Shown here one piece after another: positions 25,031-33,964 of a DNA stretch of 47,372 nucleotides. The position numbers were made by a program, and so were the translations under genes. Every line of letters starts with the position of its first letter. The stretch's first letter is position 1. This DNA comes from an uncultured Acidimicrobiales bacterium. GTDB lineage: Bacteria > Actinomycetota > Acidimicrobiia > Acidimicrobiales > SHLQ01. The stretch lies in contig CALLQB010000027.1 of the NCBI GenBank assembly GCA_938015295.1, positions 1 through 47,372 on the forward strand. Reading direction: 5' to 3'. Below the pieces are notes generated by a model. It saw nothing but the letters and a program-made list of their open reading frames with translations, ran no database searches and was not told where the DNA came from.

Positions 25031-25939
25031 CTAACTAAGCGAGAGCCCCGTGTGACCCGGGACCTCTTCATTGACGACGTCCCGGAGCACCGAGGCGAAG
25101 GCACGTTCGGTGGCCGACGGGGTGCTGCCCGCTGGGGTCGCTAAGCCGACGTCGCGTTTACCTAAGCCCTTCACAAGTACCCGTTTCCAGTCGCCAGAGA
25201 GCCAGCCTGGGGCGGCACTCGCTGGCAAAATCGCCGGGCCGTAGCCTTGGAACGCCAGCGACGCCATAAGGCGCATGCCATCGACTTCTGCCGAAGGGGT
25301 CAACGATCGCCCAATTCGTTGTGCCTCGGCTTCGAGCGTGTCGCGTAGTTGGGTGCCAGCTGGGCTTAACAGTAGAGAGAACTCGGTCAGGTCGGCGAAG
25401 GAGATCTCGTCGAACTGTGCCAAGTCATGGTCGTTGGGTGCGACAACAATTCGTTCCTCGGAAAAAAACTGCTCAGTCTGCACCTGCGGGTCGTCGACAG
25501 GCATGTTCACCATCGCTGCGTCAAGCGTGCCTGCTCGAAGCTGCGGCACAAGAGAGGTCGTGGTGGCATCGACGATAATCGTCCGGATTCCGGGATGTGT
25601 CTGATCGAGTGCATCGAGTAGGGGAGGTACCAGCCACCTCGCTGTGGTGCCGATGATGCCGAAACGGACAGTGCCGTGCACGTCGTGGCGAAGGCCAGCG
25701 ACGTCGGCTTCGATCGCTTCGAGTTCGGAGTTGATGCGGTTGGCACGGGCGAGTACTGCTTCGCCCTCCGGGGTGAGCTTTCCGCTCTTGCGGTCGATGA
25801 GCTCCGCATTAAGTTCGCGTTCGAGGCGGGCGATATGGGTCGAGACATTTGATTGCACCGTGTGAAGCGAACGCGCGGCGGCAGAAAACGACTGGTGCTC
25901 GGCGACTGCAGTGAGTGCTCGGAGTTGGCGAAGGTCCAT
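25031..25939 (-). CDS. LysR family transcriptional regulator
   Basis: A 302-residue LysR-type regulator. The N-terminal helix-turn-helix (MDLRQLRALTAVAEHQSF, then SLHTVQSNVSTHIARLE) is followed by the effector-binding domain. ATG 25939 is preferred over one six codons earlier because LysR proteins begin with exactly this M-x-L-x-x-L stretch. A palindrome lies 10 nt upstream of the start. The regulated gene may be the carboxyltransferase-like gene downstream, but LysR genes usually control a divergent gene, and here the divergent neighbour is the 6C-like RNA and the HAD-PlsC gene. Confidence 0.93.
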   Translation of the reverse strand: MDLRQLRALTAVAEHQSFSAAARSLHTVQSNVSTHIARLERELNAELIDRKSGKLTPEGEAVLARANRINSELEAIEADVAGLRHDVHGTVRFGIIGTTARWLVPPLLDALDQTHPGIRTIIVDATTTSLVPQLRAGTLDAAMVNMPVDDPQVQTEQFFSEERIVVAPNDHDLAQFDEISFADLTEFSLLLSPAGTQLRDTLEAEAQRIGRSLTPSAEVDGMRLMASLAFQGYGPAILPASAAPGWLSGDWKRVLVKGLGKRDVGLATPAGSTPSATERAFASVLRDVVNEEVPGHTGLSLS

Positions 25940-25948
25940 CTCGAATAA

Positions 25949-25963
25949 TGATAGCAACTATCA
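25949..25963. promoter_or_regulatory. Palindrome upstream of the LysR gene, candidate autoregulatory site
   Basis: TGATAG-CAA-CTATCA is a perfect 6-3-6 dyad, 10 nt before the LysR start codon. It contains the T-N11-A spacing typical of LysR boxes. The position fits autoregulation. Confidence 0.5.
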
Positions 25964-25973
25964 ATCACAACTG

Positions 25974-26003
25974 TTGGACAGATGATGCTAGTTCGTGAAT
26001 ACT
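25974..26003 (+). promoter_or_regulatory. Probable promoter of the 6C-like RNA
   Basis: TTGGAC (25974-25979) and AATACT (25998-26003) are separated by 18 nt and would start transcription near 26010, just at the first hairpin of the RNA. The -10 matches TATAAT at four of six positions. Confidence 0.45.
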
Positions 26004-26009
26004 TTCACG

Positions 26010-26125
26010 TAGGGAAAGAAACGCAGATCCCCCTCTGCGCTTTCCCCCCGACCAAATCGGTTCCCCCTGATTGAAGTCGAAGAGAACGGACCGGAATCCC
26101 CCTTCCGGTCCGTTCTGCATTTTTA
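26010..26125 (+). ncRNA. 6C RNA-like small RNA with three C-rich hairpin loops
   Basis: Three hairpins follow each other. (1) GGGAAAG and CGCAGA pair with TCTGCG and CTTTCCC (26012-26046), loop TCCCCC. (2) AATCGG pairs with CTGATT (26055-26072, one G-U), loop TTCCCC. (3) A perfect 14-bp stem at 26083-26116, loop TCCCCC, is followed by GCATTTTT, a rho-independent terminator. A further CCCCCC run lies between the first two. This matches the known actinobacterial 6C RNA class, defined by hairpin loops with six or so cytosines and described in mycobacteria and Streptomyces. It lies between a divergent LysR gene and the HAD-PlsC gene. Its role would be trans-acting pairing to G-rich leader regions; targets are not evident here. 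Confidence 0.83.
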
Positions 26126-26149
26126 GCCTCGCCGCCCTAGCCTCAATAG

Positions 26150-27583
26150 ATGGCACCACGAGCTACTGGCGGCGCAGCATTTTTCGATCTCGACCGAACC
26201 CTCCTTCTGGGTGCTAGCGGGCCGGTGATGTCGGCCGCACTTCGAGACGCAGGTGTTATCACCTCAGCAAAGACACCTATCGAGGACGCGCTCTTCGGCG
26301 TATTTGACCTCGTCGGTGAAACCCGGCCAAGCATGATGCTCGCCCGACTAGGCGTGCGCTTCTCCAAGGGCTGGGATGCCGACGCCGTTGCTCGAGCAGG
26401 ACAACAGGCCGCCGAAACACTTGCACCCCAAATCCAGCCCTACGCGCGTCAGCTCATCGAGTGGCATCGCCTAGAAGGGCGACAAGTTGTGATGGCGACG
26501 ACGAGCCCCATGACGATGTGTCGCCCTCTTGCCGAGCTGCTCGGACTCGACGATGTCATCGCCACGTCCTATGGGGTCAAACGTGGCAAATACGACGGCA
26601 CGGTCGACGGGCACTACGTGTGGGGCCCCGGCAAACGCGACGCCGTCAACGAATGGTGCGCAGCCAATGACATCGACCTTGACCTCAGCTACGCATACTC
26701 CGATAGTCGCTACGACCTGCCGCTCTTGCGTAGTGTCGCGAATCCGGTCGCTGTTAATCCCGACCCGCGGCTGTTGGTCATCGCATCGGGGTTGCAATGG
26801 CCAGTCCTTCACCTCGATGTGCCGGCCGGGGTTCCGAAAGTCGGCGGCGTCGAACCGGTGGAAGCAATCATGTCGGTGTTGCGTCCCGAACTCACGCCGT
26901 ATGCCCGTTTCGATATCAATGGCACCGATCATATTCCCGAAACCGGGCCGGTCATCATCGCCGCAAACCACCGGTCGTACTTTGACCCGCTTGCCATCGC
27001 CTTCGCACTGGCTCAAGCTGGTCGCCCGGGCCGATTCCTCGCCAAAAAAGAAGTCGTCGATGCCCCGGTTATTGGACAAGTGGTCAAGTCGATGGGAACA
27101 ATCCGAGTCGATCGAGGCTCGGGGTCGTCTGAACCGCTCGACGCCGCGGTGGCTGCACTTGAAGCCGGCGAGGTCGTCGTCATCCTTCCCGAAGGAACGA
27201 TCCCGCGTGGCGAGAGCTTTTTCAGTCCGGTGCTTGAAGGGAAACTTGGCGTCGCCAAACTTGCACGCCTCACGGGTGCACCCGTTGTGCCCCTCGGACT
27301 CTGGGGTACCGAAGAAGTCTGGCCCCGTAACGCGAAGCTGCCCCAAATTTGGAACATCACCAACCCGCCGAAGGTCACGATTCGGGTGGGCCCGCCACTT
27401 GCGCTCGGCCTTAAGAAGAAGTCCGCATCAACCAAGGCGAACGCCCGAGTCGTCAAAGACATCATGGCCGCTATCGCCGACCAGCTTCCGGACGAATCTC
27501 GCGAGCAAATCGACCCGACCGAGGAACAACTTCGTCGCACCTACCCCAGCGGTTCGGTGCCCGAGCAGGCAGGCGACGCCTGA
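26150..27583 (+). CDS. plsC: Bifunctional HAD phosphatase / 1-acylglycerol-3-phosphate acyltransferase
   Basis: A 477-residue fusion. Residues 8-215 form a SerB-like HAD-IB hydrolase with DLDRT (D13, D15) and the late acidic motif DSRYDLPLL. Residues 250-460 form a PlsC acyltransferase with NHRSYFDP (NHx4D, 273-279) and PEGT (347-350). The M. tuberculosis PlsC Rv2483c has the same HAD-PlsC order. It would transfer an acyl chain to a lysophosphatidate-type acceptor and, by the HAD half, remove a phosphate. It starts 25 nt after the 6C-like RNA terminator, with no clear Shine-Dalgarno, and its stop overlaps the next start (TGATG). Confidence 0.92.
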   Translation: MAPRATGGAAFFDLDRTLLLGASGPVMSAALRDAGVITSAKTPIEDALFGVFDLVGETRPSMMLARLGVRFSKGWDADAVARAGQQAAETLAPQIQPYARQLIEWHRLEGRQVVMATTSPMTMCRPLAELLGLDDVIATSYGVKRGKYDGTVDGHYVWGPGKRDAVNEWCAANDIDLDLSYAYSDSRYDLPLLRSVANPVAVNPDPRLLVIASGLQWPVLHLDVPAGVPKVGGVEPVEAIMSVLRPELTPYARFDINGTDHIPETGPVIIAANHRSYFDPLAIAFALAQAGRPGRFLAKKEVVDAPVIGQVVKSMGTIRVDRGSGSSEPLDAAVAALEAGEVVVILPEGTIPRGESFFSPVLEGKLGVAKLARLTGAPVVPLGLWGTEEVWPRNAKLPQIWNITNPPKVTIRVGPPLALGLKKKSASTKANARVVKDIMAAIADQLPDESREQIDPTEEQLRRTYPSGSVPEQAGDA

Positions 27584-29202
27584 TGGCTACTAGCTACCGG
27601 CTTGGTATCGATCTTGGCTCTTCGGTAACGCTTGCCACATATCTCTCGAGCGCCGAGGTTCGCCTGCTGCCGCTTGGTGATGAGGTTGCCGGCATTCCAA
27701 GCGTCGCTCACGTTGCGGCGAGCGGCGAAATTTTGGTCGGCGACGAGGCAAAATACGAGGCGCGCCTCGACCCTGAGGGGTATGTCGATGATCCCCTTTC
27801 GCTTTTGTCGAAATCAGCGATGGTTACGATCAACGACTCGCGAACAACCGGAGAGGTCGTCGTCGCGAAGCTGCTTGAAAAAATCGTCGGTGCAGCCGTC
27901 GACCACTTCGGTGGGCGTCCGCAAAGGTCGGTCATCGCCCATCCTTCCCACTGGCAGGGAACCGCCACGTCGAATCTGATGGCCGCAGCGGCGAGGGTCG
28001 GCCTCAGTAACGTCACGTTGATTTCGGCCGATGAAGCCATCGCGATCGCCAAGGTGATGGTGAGCGACAAGGCCACCATCGAGCCCGCCTTTTTGGGTGC
28101 CTACGGTGCGGCAGTGCTTGCATCAAAAGCCCTCAGTGACGACCTCGAACTTACCCAACCCGTCCCGATGCCCCTGGTGACACTCGAAGACCTCGATGGT
28201 CCTGTCGTGCCTCCGACCACAAAGCGGTCAGACATCGAGTCGATTTATGAGCCGGAGGGGCCCGACACCGTCTTTACCGAAGACGACGGGACGGCCCAGC
28301 CGGCCCCGATTCCACAGGTCTCGCAGCAAACCCCTCCACCCGCGCCCGTGGCTCCACGAGTAGTGCCGTCGCGTCCGGCCACCGAACCCCGTCGCACCGG
28401 CTGGTACGCGGCTATCGGCGTGGTAGCAGTAGCGATTCTTGCCCTCGGTGGCTACCTGCTTCTCCGCGACGGCGATACCCCCGCATCGACCTCTGCGTCG
28501 GACACTGTTGTGGTCGGGACAGCGCCAACCTCTACTCCTTCAACCGCTGCATCGTCAACGACTGTTGCGCCGACGACCCTTCCGCCAACGACCCTTCCGT
28601 CAACGACCCTTCCGCCAACGACCCTTCCCACCACGACCGTGCTCGCTACGACCGTGCCCCCCATCCCGCAGCTACCAGGGCCCGGCCCGGTCGAGCTCAG
28701 TGGCTTCGGGCTTGTGCTGTCGTCGGGCACGGCCAACGAGATCAACGTGCCGTTTGGTTTCGACGCCGATGCCGCACTTGCTCGAATCGTTGCGGTGGCA
28801 GGAGAGCCCGACAGCGACTCGGGTTGGATCTCCGACGAGTACTGTTTGGCGCCCATCGTGAGAATCGTGGCCATAGGCGACCTCGAGCTCATCTTTTCTG
28901 GAGCGAACGACGACGTCGGCGCTCTCGAGTTCTCGCAATGGTTCGTCGGTAGCAGTCGTCAGCAGAATCCGGCGAACCTTGTTACGCGGCGCGGTGCTGG
29001 AGTCGGTGTCGCTGTGGGGGATCTCGAACTCATTTACGGCGAGGCCTTCAGTGTGCAAGTCGACCAGGGCCGCGAGAACGGCGACGGCTTGTTTCAACTC
29101 GAGGACCGCGGCGAAATTTCGGGCACCACCAATGGCATTAAACGCCGCTCAGGAATTCGCACCCTCAGCGCTGGTCGAACCTGCGATCTGTTGATCGAAT
29201 AG
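27583..29202 (+). CDS. Membrane-anchored protein with a lobe-I-only Hsp70-like domain
   Basis: A 539-residue protein of unusual build. Residues 5-160 resemble the first lobe of Hsp70/DnaK: GIDLGSSVTLATY (phosphate-1 loop), IPSVAHV, VGDEAK, then AHPSHWQ and ISADEAIAIA in the place of the PAYF and EPTAAALAYG motifs. It then jumps to FLGAYGAAVLAS (170-181), which resembles the helix at the end of the DnaK ATPase. The second lobe with DxGGGT is missing. A Pro-rich linker, a membrane helix (274-294) and a Thr/Pro repeat follow, then an extracytoplasmic C-terminal domain of about 170 residues. It is coupled to the HAD-PlsC gene by TGATG. I do not recognise a named family; ATP use is doubtful. Confidence 0.75.
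   Translation: MATSYRLGIDLGSSVTLATYLSSAEVRLLPLGDEVAGIPSVAHVAASGEILVGDEAKYEARLDPEGYVDDPLSLLSKSAMVTINDSRTTGEVVVAKLLEKIVGAAVDHFGGRPQRSVIAHPSHWQGTATSNLMAAAARVGLSNVTLISADEAIAIAKVMVSDKATIEPAFLGAYGAAVLASKALSDDLELTQPVPMPLVTLEDLDGPVVPPTTKRSDIESIYEPEGPDTVFTEDDGTAQPAPIPQVSQQTPPPAPVAPRVVPSRPATEPRRTGWYAAIGVVAVAILALGGYLLLRDGDTPASTSASDTVVVGTAPTSTPSTAASSTTVAPTTLPPTTLPSTTLPPTTLPTTTVLATTVPPIPQLPGPGPVELSGFGLVLSSGTANEINVPFGFDADAALARIVAVAGEPDSDSGWISDEYCLAPIVRIVAIGDLELIFSGANDDVGALEFSQWFVGSSRQQNPANLVTRRGAGVGVAVGDLELIYGEAFSVQVDQGRENGDGLFQLEDRGEISGTTNGIKRRSGIRTLSAGRTCDLLIE
28573..28632 (+). repeat. Four tandem 15-nt units coding for Thr-Thr-Leu-Pro-Pro repeats
   Basis: Near-identical units of ACGACCCTTCCGCCA at 28573, 28588, 28603 and 28618 encode the extracellular Thr/Pro stalk just outside the membrane helix. 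Copies differ at one to a few bases. Such stalks often vary in length between strains. Confidence 0.85.
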
Positions 29203-29215
29203 ATTCGACCAGCGC
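29168..29215. terminator. 12-bp perfect inverted repeat across the stop codon
   Basis: GCGCTGGTCGAA (29168-29179) and its exact complement (29204-29215) enclose 24 nt that include the TAG stop of the Hsp70-like gene. It sits between convergent genes, so a bidirectional terminator is likely although there is no T-tract. Confidence 0.5.
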
Positions 29216-29233
29216 CTTGGGCGAAACATCAAC

Positions 29234-31519
29234 TCAGCCCTTCGAGCGTTCGCGAATGATATTTAGAGCGCTTCCAGCCTTGAACCACTCGACCTGATCC
29301 TCGCTGAACGTGTGGTTGGTCAGGAAGCTGATGGTTGAACCATCAGCTTTGGTCACCTCGACCGTTACCTGTTGATCAGGGGCAAGCTCGGCAAGTCCAC
29401 GAACGGCGATGCGGTCGTCTTCGTCGATGCGGTCATAGTCGGCCGGGTCGGCGAAGGTCAGCGGCACCATGCCTTGCTTCTTCAGGTTTGTCTCGTGGAT
29501 GCGGGCGAAGCTTCGGGCAATTGCGACCACACCTAGGCGGAACCGTGGCTCCATGGCGGCATGTTCGCGGCTTGAGCCCTCGCCCATATTCTCGTCGCCG
29601 ATGACGACCCACTGCTGGCCGGCCTCGTGGTAGGCCTTCGCCATGTCGGGGAAGGTTTGTGTGGCGCCGGTGAGCTGGTTCTTTCCATGCCCGACCTCGT
29701 AGCCGGCGTAGGCATTGACCGCCCCAAGGTAGAGGTTGCCGGAAATGTTCTCGAGGTGTCCGCGGTATTTCAGCCACGGCCCGGCCATAGAAATATGGTC
29801 GGTTGTAAACTTGCCCTGTGCCTTTACCAGCACCGGCAGGTTCTCATAGTCGTCGCCGTTCCAGGGCTCGAAGGGAGTCAGCAGCTGGAGGCGGTCCGAC
29901 GTTGGCGAGACCGCGACATCCACTCCCGAACCATCGGCCGGCGGTGCGACGAAGGTGTTCTCGCCGGGCGTGAAACCGAGAGGTGGCAATTCGATGCCAA
30001 CCGGCACGTCCAGCGAGACCTCTTCGCCGGCGTCGTTGGTGAGGGTGCCGTTGATCGGGTCGAAATCCACGCGACCCGAAAGAGCGAGGGCCATGACTGT
30101 CTCTGGCGAGGTAACGAACGCAAGCGTTGCCGGATCGCCGTCGTTGCGCTTGGGGAAATTGCGGTTGTACGACGTGACAATGATGTTCGGCTCACCGGGT
30201 TTGTGTTCAGACTCCTCAGAGCGATCCCACTGGCCGATGCACGGACCGCAAGCATTGGCGAGCACAACGGCTCCCATCGCTTCGAAGTCGCCAAGAAGGC
30301 CGTCGCGTTCGATGGTCGCTCGCACCTGCTCAGAGCCCGGGGTGATCATGAGCTTGGTTTTGGTAGTGATGCCCTTTGCGGCGGCGTCGCGAGCGATCGA
30401 TGCTGCTCGAGTGATGTCCTCATAGGACGAGTTGGTGCAGCTGCCGATGAGTGCGGCGCTGATCTCAAGCGGCCAACCCTCGGCGGCGGCCTCGGCGCCG
30501 AGGTCTTTGACTTCGCGAGCGCGATCGGGGGTGTGTGGGCCATTGATATGGGGCGTGAGCGTGTCGAGGTCGATCTCGATGACCTGGTCGAAGTAGGTGC
30601 TTGGGTCGGCAAGTACCTCGTCGTCGGCGCGGAGGTGATGGGCTACCGCGTTGGCCGCATCGGCGATGGCTTCGCGGCCGGTGCTCTTGAGGTAACGGGC
30701 GGTGGCATCGTCGTACGCGAAGAGCGATGTTGTTGCACCGATTTCGGCGCCCATGTTGCAGATGGTTGCTTTGCCGGTGGCGCTGAGGCTGTTCGCTCCC
30801 GCACCGAAGTATTCAACAATCGCGCCCGTGCCGCCCTTTACTGTCAGGACTTCAGCGACCTTGAGAATGATGTCTTTGGGTGCGGTCCATCCGCTGAGTT
30901 CACCGGTGAGGTGGACGCCGATGAGCTTTGGCCAACGTACGTTCCAGGGGAATCCAGTCATCACATCGACCGCGTCTGCGCCTCCCACACCCACGGCGAT
31001 CATGGCGAGGCCGCCGGCGTTGGGTGTGTGCGAGTCGGTGCCGATCATCATGCCGCCCGGAAACGCGTACTGCTCGAGCACTACTTGGTGAATGATGCCG
31101 CTGCTCGGGCCCCAAAAACCGCCGCCATATTTGGCAGAAACCGACTCGAGGAAATCATAGACCTCGGCGTTGGTGTTGTTGGCGGCCATCAGGTCGGTCT
31201 TGCCGTCGACGCGGGCCTGAATAAGGTGGTCGCAGTGCGTGGTGCTGGGCACCTGAACGGTGTCGAGGCCGGCGGTCATGAACTGGAGCCATGCCATTTG
31301 GGCGGTCGCGTCTTGCATGGCGACGCGATCGGGACGGAGGTCGACGTAGCTGTCGCCGCGCTCAAGCTCCTGATCGGCCGTGTCGAGGTGGTTGATCAGA
31401 ATCTTTTCGGCCAGGGTTAGGGCGCGGCCAAAACGTGCGCGAGCGGCGCCCAGTCGTTCGTCGAGGGTGGCGTAGACGCCGTTGACGAGTTCGATCGGGG
31501 TTTCTGCCTGTACTGCCAT
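29234..31519 (-). CDS. acnA: Aconitate hydratase, mitochondrial type
   Basis: A 761-residue aconitase interconverting citrate and isocitrate. The [4Fe-4S] ligands are C361 in [10 protein letters not shown] and C424/C427 in [13 protein letters not shown]. The blocks [16 protein letters not shown] and FVTSPETV, the length near 760 and the [10 protein letters not shown] swivel-domain loop match mitochondrial ACO2, not the 890-900-residue IRP-like AcnA common in actinobacteria. It starts with ATG 31519 and is divergent from a GntR/HutC regulator; a near-consensus promoter with flanking repeats lies between. It stands alone on the minus strand. Confidence 0.95.
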   Translation of the reverse strand: MAVQAETPIELVNGVYATLDERLGAARARFGRALTLAEKILINHLDTADQELERGDSYVDLRPDRVAMQDATAQMAWLQFMTAGLDTVQVPSTTHCDHLIQARVDGKTDLMAANNTNAEVYDFLESVSAKYGGGFWGPSSGIIHQVVLEQYAFPGGMMIGTDSHTPNAGGLAMIAVGVGGADAVDVMTGFPWNVRWPKLIGVHLTGELSGWTAPKDIILKVAEVLTVKGGTGAIVEYFGAGANSLSATGKATICNMGAEIGATTSLFAYDDATARYLKSTGREAIADAANAVAHHLRADDEVLADPSTYFDQVIEIDLDTLTPHINGPHTPDRAREVKDLGAEAAAEGWPLEISAALIGSCTNSSYEDITRAASIARDAAAKGITTKTKLMITPGSEQVRATIERDGLLGDFEAMGAVVLANACGPCIGQWDRSEESEHKPGEPNIIVTSYNRNFPKRNDGDPATLAFVTSPETVMALALSGRVDFDPINGTLTNDAGEEVSLDVPVGIELPPLGFTPGENTFVAPPADGSGVDVAVSPTSDRLQLLTPFEPWNGDDYENLPVLVKAQGKFTTDHISMAGPWLKYRGHLENISGNLYLGAVNAYAGYEVGHGKNQLTGATQTFPDMAKAYHEAGQQWVVIGDENMGEGSSREHAAMEPRFRLGVVAIARSFARIHETNLKKQGMVPLTFADPADYDRIDEDDRIAVRGLAELAPDQQVTVEVTKADGSTISFLTNHTFSEDQVEWFKAGSALNIIRERSKG

Positions 31520-31650
31520 GTTTCTCGTAATCCCTACGTGTGATTGCTGTGGATGTGCTGAAGATGTTCTATCTCAGTGAACAGGAGTCTGTGGTGATCG
31601 CCACCCCCGTCATCTGCTGCCGCTCTGTCCGACGAAAAGATGTCAGATCT

Positions 31651-31696
31651 AATACAACTATAAGACAAGTGGATGGGTGAGTCAAGTTCAATACAA
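31651..31696. promoter_or_regulatory. Aconitase promoter with two AATACAA repeats, candidate GntR operators
   Basis: On the minus strand TTGACT (31680-31685) and TATAGT (31657-31662) are separated by exactly 17 nt, near sigma-70 consensus, for the aconitase gene, with a start near 31650. AATACAA occurs at 31651-31657, touching the -10, and at 31690-31696, upstream of the -35. The two repeats bracket the promoter, as expected if the divergent GntR protein represses it. Operator function is inference. Confidence 0.6.
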
Positions 31697-31714
31697 GTGT
31701 CGCCTAGTTGTTGG

Positions 31715-31727
31715 TATACTTTCGGTA
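31715..31727 (+). promoter_or_regulatory. Leaderless promoter of the GntR gene (-10 element)
   Basis: TATACT (31715-31720) ends 6 nt before the ATG at 31727, so transcription should begin at or next to the A of the start codon. There is no Shine-Dalgarno. Leaderless mRNAs are common in actinobacteria. Confidence 0.55.
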
Positions 31728-32467
31728 TGTCGCGAGTCATAAGGTATAAAGCCATCGCCGAGACACTTCGTCGCCAGATCGAATCCGGCAAATTAGCCGC
31801 AGGGCAGGTGCTGCCATCGGAAGCCGAACTTTCTGCGACCCACGAAGCAAGCCGCGTCACGATTCGCAAGTCACTCGACGAACTCCGGTCAGCAGGCCTC
31901 GTCGCTTCACGCCAGGGCTTTGGCTGGTTCGTCGCAGCCGACCCACTGCAACAAAGCCTCGAAGTCCTGGGCACCATCGAAGGGCAACTGGCCGAATCTG
32001 ACCGGTCCTCTGAACGCGAGGTGCTCAGCTTCGCATTTGTGGAAGCGCAGGGGTGGGTCGCCGAGAAACTCGGCGAAGGCACTGTTCTTGAGGTAATCCG
32101 AGTCAACTTGGTCGATGGCCGCCCTTTCGGAAGGGTCACCGTTTGGTGCGAGGAAAGGCTTGGGGCTGGCCTTTCGCGGTCCGAAGTGTCGTCGTCCACC
32201 TTTCACGACCTGCTGCCCGTAACGCTTGGCAGCGCGGTCCAGACAATCGCTGCAGTTGCGGCGGACGCAAGCGACGCAGAGATCCTCGAGATACCAACGG
32301 GTTCACCGGTGCTGGTAACGCACCGCGTAACCTGCGATGCCGACGGGAAACCAGTCCTCGCGAGTCAACATGTCTTTCCGGGCCACCTCACCGAGTACGT
32401 CGTCGATCTTCCCGCGGCGTCCGACACCCTTTCATCGCAACATCTTCGGCTTGTCGAGCCTGGCTGA
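31727..32467 (+). CDS. GntR family transcriptional regulator, HutC subfamily
   Basis: A 246-residue regulator. The winged helix (YKAIAETLRRQIESGKLAAG, then LPSEAELSATHEASRVTIRKSLDEL) is followed by a UTRA-type ligand-binding domain of about 150 residues, marking the HutC subfamily. ATG 31727 is preferred over an upstream ATG at 31673 because family proteins begin just before the first helix and because a -10 element directly precedes it. Divergence from the aconitase gene with shared upstream repeats suggests control of that gene and of itself. The ligand is unknown. Confidence 0.9.
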   Translation: MSRVIRYKAIAETLRRQIESGKLAAGQVLPSEAELSATHEASRVTIRKSLDELRSAGLVASRQGFGWFVAADPLQQSLEVLGTIEGQLAESDRSSEREVLSFAFVEAQGWVAEKLGEGTVLEVIRVNLVDGRPFGRVTVWCEERLGAGLSRSEVSSSTFHDLLPVTLGSAVQTIAAVAADASDAEILEIPTGSPVLVTHRVTCDADGKPVLASQHVFPGHLTEYVVDLPAASDTLSSQHLRLVEPG

Positions 32468-32527
32468 TCGGCCGTCATTTACCCAGCAGGTCCTTGATGA
32501 ACGGCTTGTGCCGCCGATCGGCACAGG

Positions 32528-33148
<621 letters not shown>

Positions 33149-33156
33149 CGGCAACC

Positions 33157-33960
33157 ATGGACTCTGTGACATCTTCCCCCCACGCTACTTCTGATGATCG
33201 TGACTCTCAGCCGTCAACGTCCGGTCGACGTTCATGGGTGTTTCTCTTGGCTGTGCTGCTGTTGCCCGCCGTCGTCGCGTACGTGGTCGCCTCGCTGAGC
33301 ACGAAGAAATATGAGGCACAAGCCGAGGTAACCCACACCATCGTCAATCCCTCATTCGGAACAACCGATCGCCTCTTTGCCACCCAGGAAGTCAAGGCGA
33401 GAAGCCGAGCGCTTGCTGATGCTGTGTCAACCCGTCTTGGTCTCGACGGCAGCACCTTTGTCGACGCACTGGCAATCGATGCCATCACCGCCGGCGTCAA
33501 CCAGGACAGCACCGCGTTGCGATTTTCATTCAAAGACGAAGATCCTGACCTTGCACAAGAAGCCATCCAGGGTTACGTCGATGAATATTTGGCGAGTGTC
33601 GAGGTTGTCATCGACGTACCAGGCCTCGACGGGACAGCCGCCGAGATCACCAAATTGCAGGAACGTCGCAACGATCTGCTCGCTCGGATGGGAGCTGCCC
33701 GCGACGCCGGAGAGCTCCCTTTGGCCCAGGAACTCAACGACGATTACGAGTACGTGGTGAATGATCTCGGTGTGCAAGTAGCGCTGTTCAACAGTCTTCG
33801 ACCGAACACCCCTGTCGTCGTGGCTGAGCAACTCGGCACTGCTTGGGTCAGCGATGGGCCGGTCGAGCCTCAGCCAGCACGCGCTGCAGCATTGGGCCTC
33901 GTCGCCGGGCTTTGTATCGCCTCGGCACTACTGCTCGTCTCGCGCCGCCCACGCCCATAA
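33157..33960 (+). CDS. Wzz-like polysaccharide chain-length/membrane protein
   Basis: A 267-residue protein with the topology of polysaccharide co-polymerases: a short Ser/Asp-rich cytoplasmic tail, a membrane helix (SWVFLLAVLLLPAVVAYVVA), an external region of about 180 residues with a predicted coiled coil (EITKLQERRNDLLARMG), and a second helix (AALGLVAGLCIASALLLV) ending in SRRPRP. The start of the external part (KKYEAQAEV) matches Wzz/VpsE-type proteins. No kinase domain is attached. ATG 33157 is chosen over an in-frame GTG at 33136. The next gene is a Wzy-like polymerase, which supports a role in surface polysaccharide length control. Confidence 0.78.
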   Translation: MDSVTSSPHATSDDRDSQPSTSGRRSWVFLLAVLLLPAVVAYVVASLSTKKYEAQAEVTHTIVNPSFGTTDRLFATQEVKARSRALADAVSTRLGLDGSTFVDALAIDAITAGVNQDSTALRFSFKDEDPDLAQEAIQGYVDEYLASVEVVIDVPGLDGTAAEITKLQERRNDLLARMGAARDAGELPLAQELNDDYEYVVNDLGVQVALFNSLRPNTPVVVAEQLGTAWVSDGPVEPQPARAAALGLVAGLCIASALLLVSRRPRP

Positions 33961-33964
33961 TCTC

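Noticed and set aside
26083..26125. Terminator of the LysR gene
   Set aside because: It lies upstream of LysR, which runs on the other strand; with two more C-loop hairpins before it, an sRNA is the better reading.
28573..28632. Short CRISPR or regulatory array
   Set aside because: The units are contiguous and code for a Thr/Pro stalk.
29627..31420. A 597-codon open frame on the plus strand opposite the aconitase gene
   Set aside because: It is the shadow of a long high-GC gene; no domain motif is visible and the aconitase on the other strand is complete with all catalytic residues.
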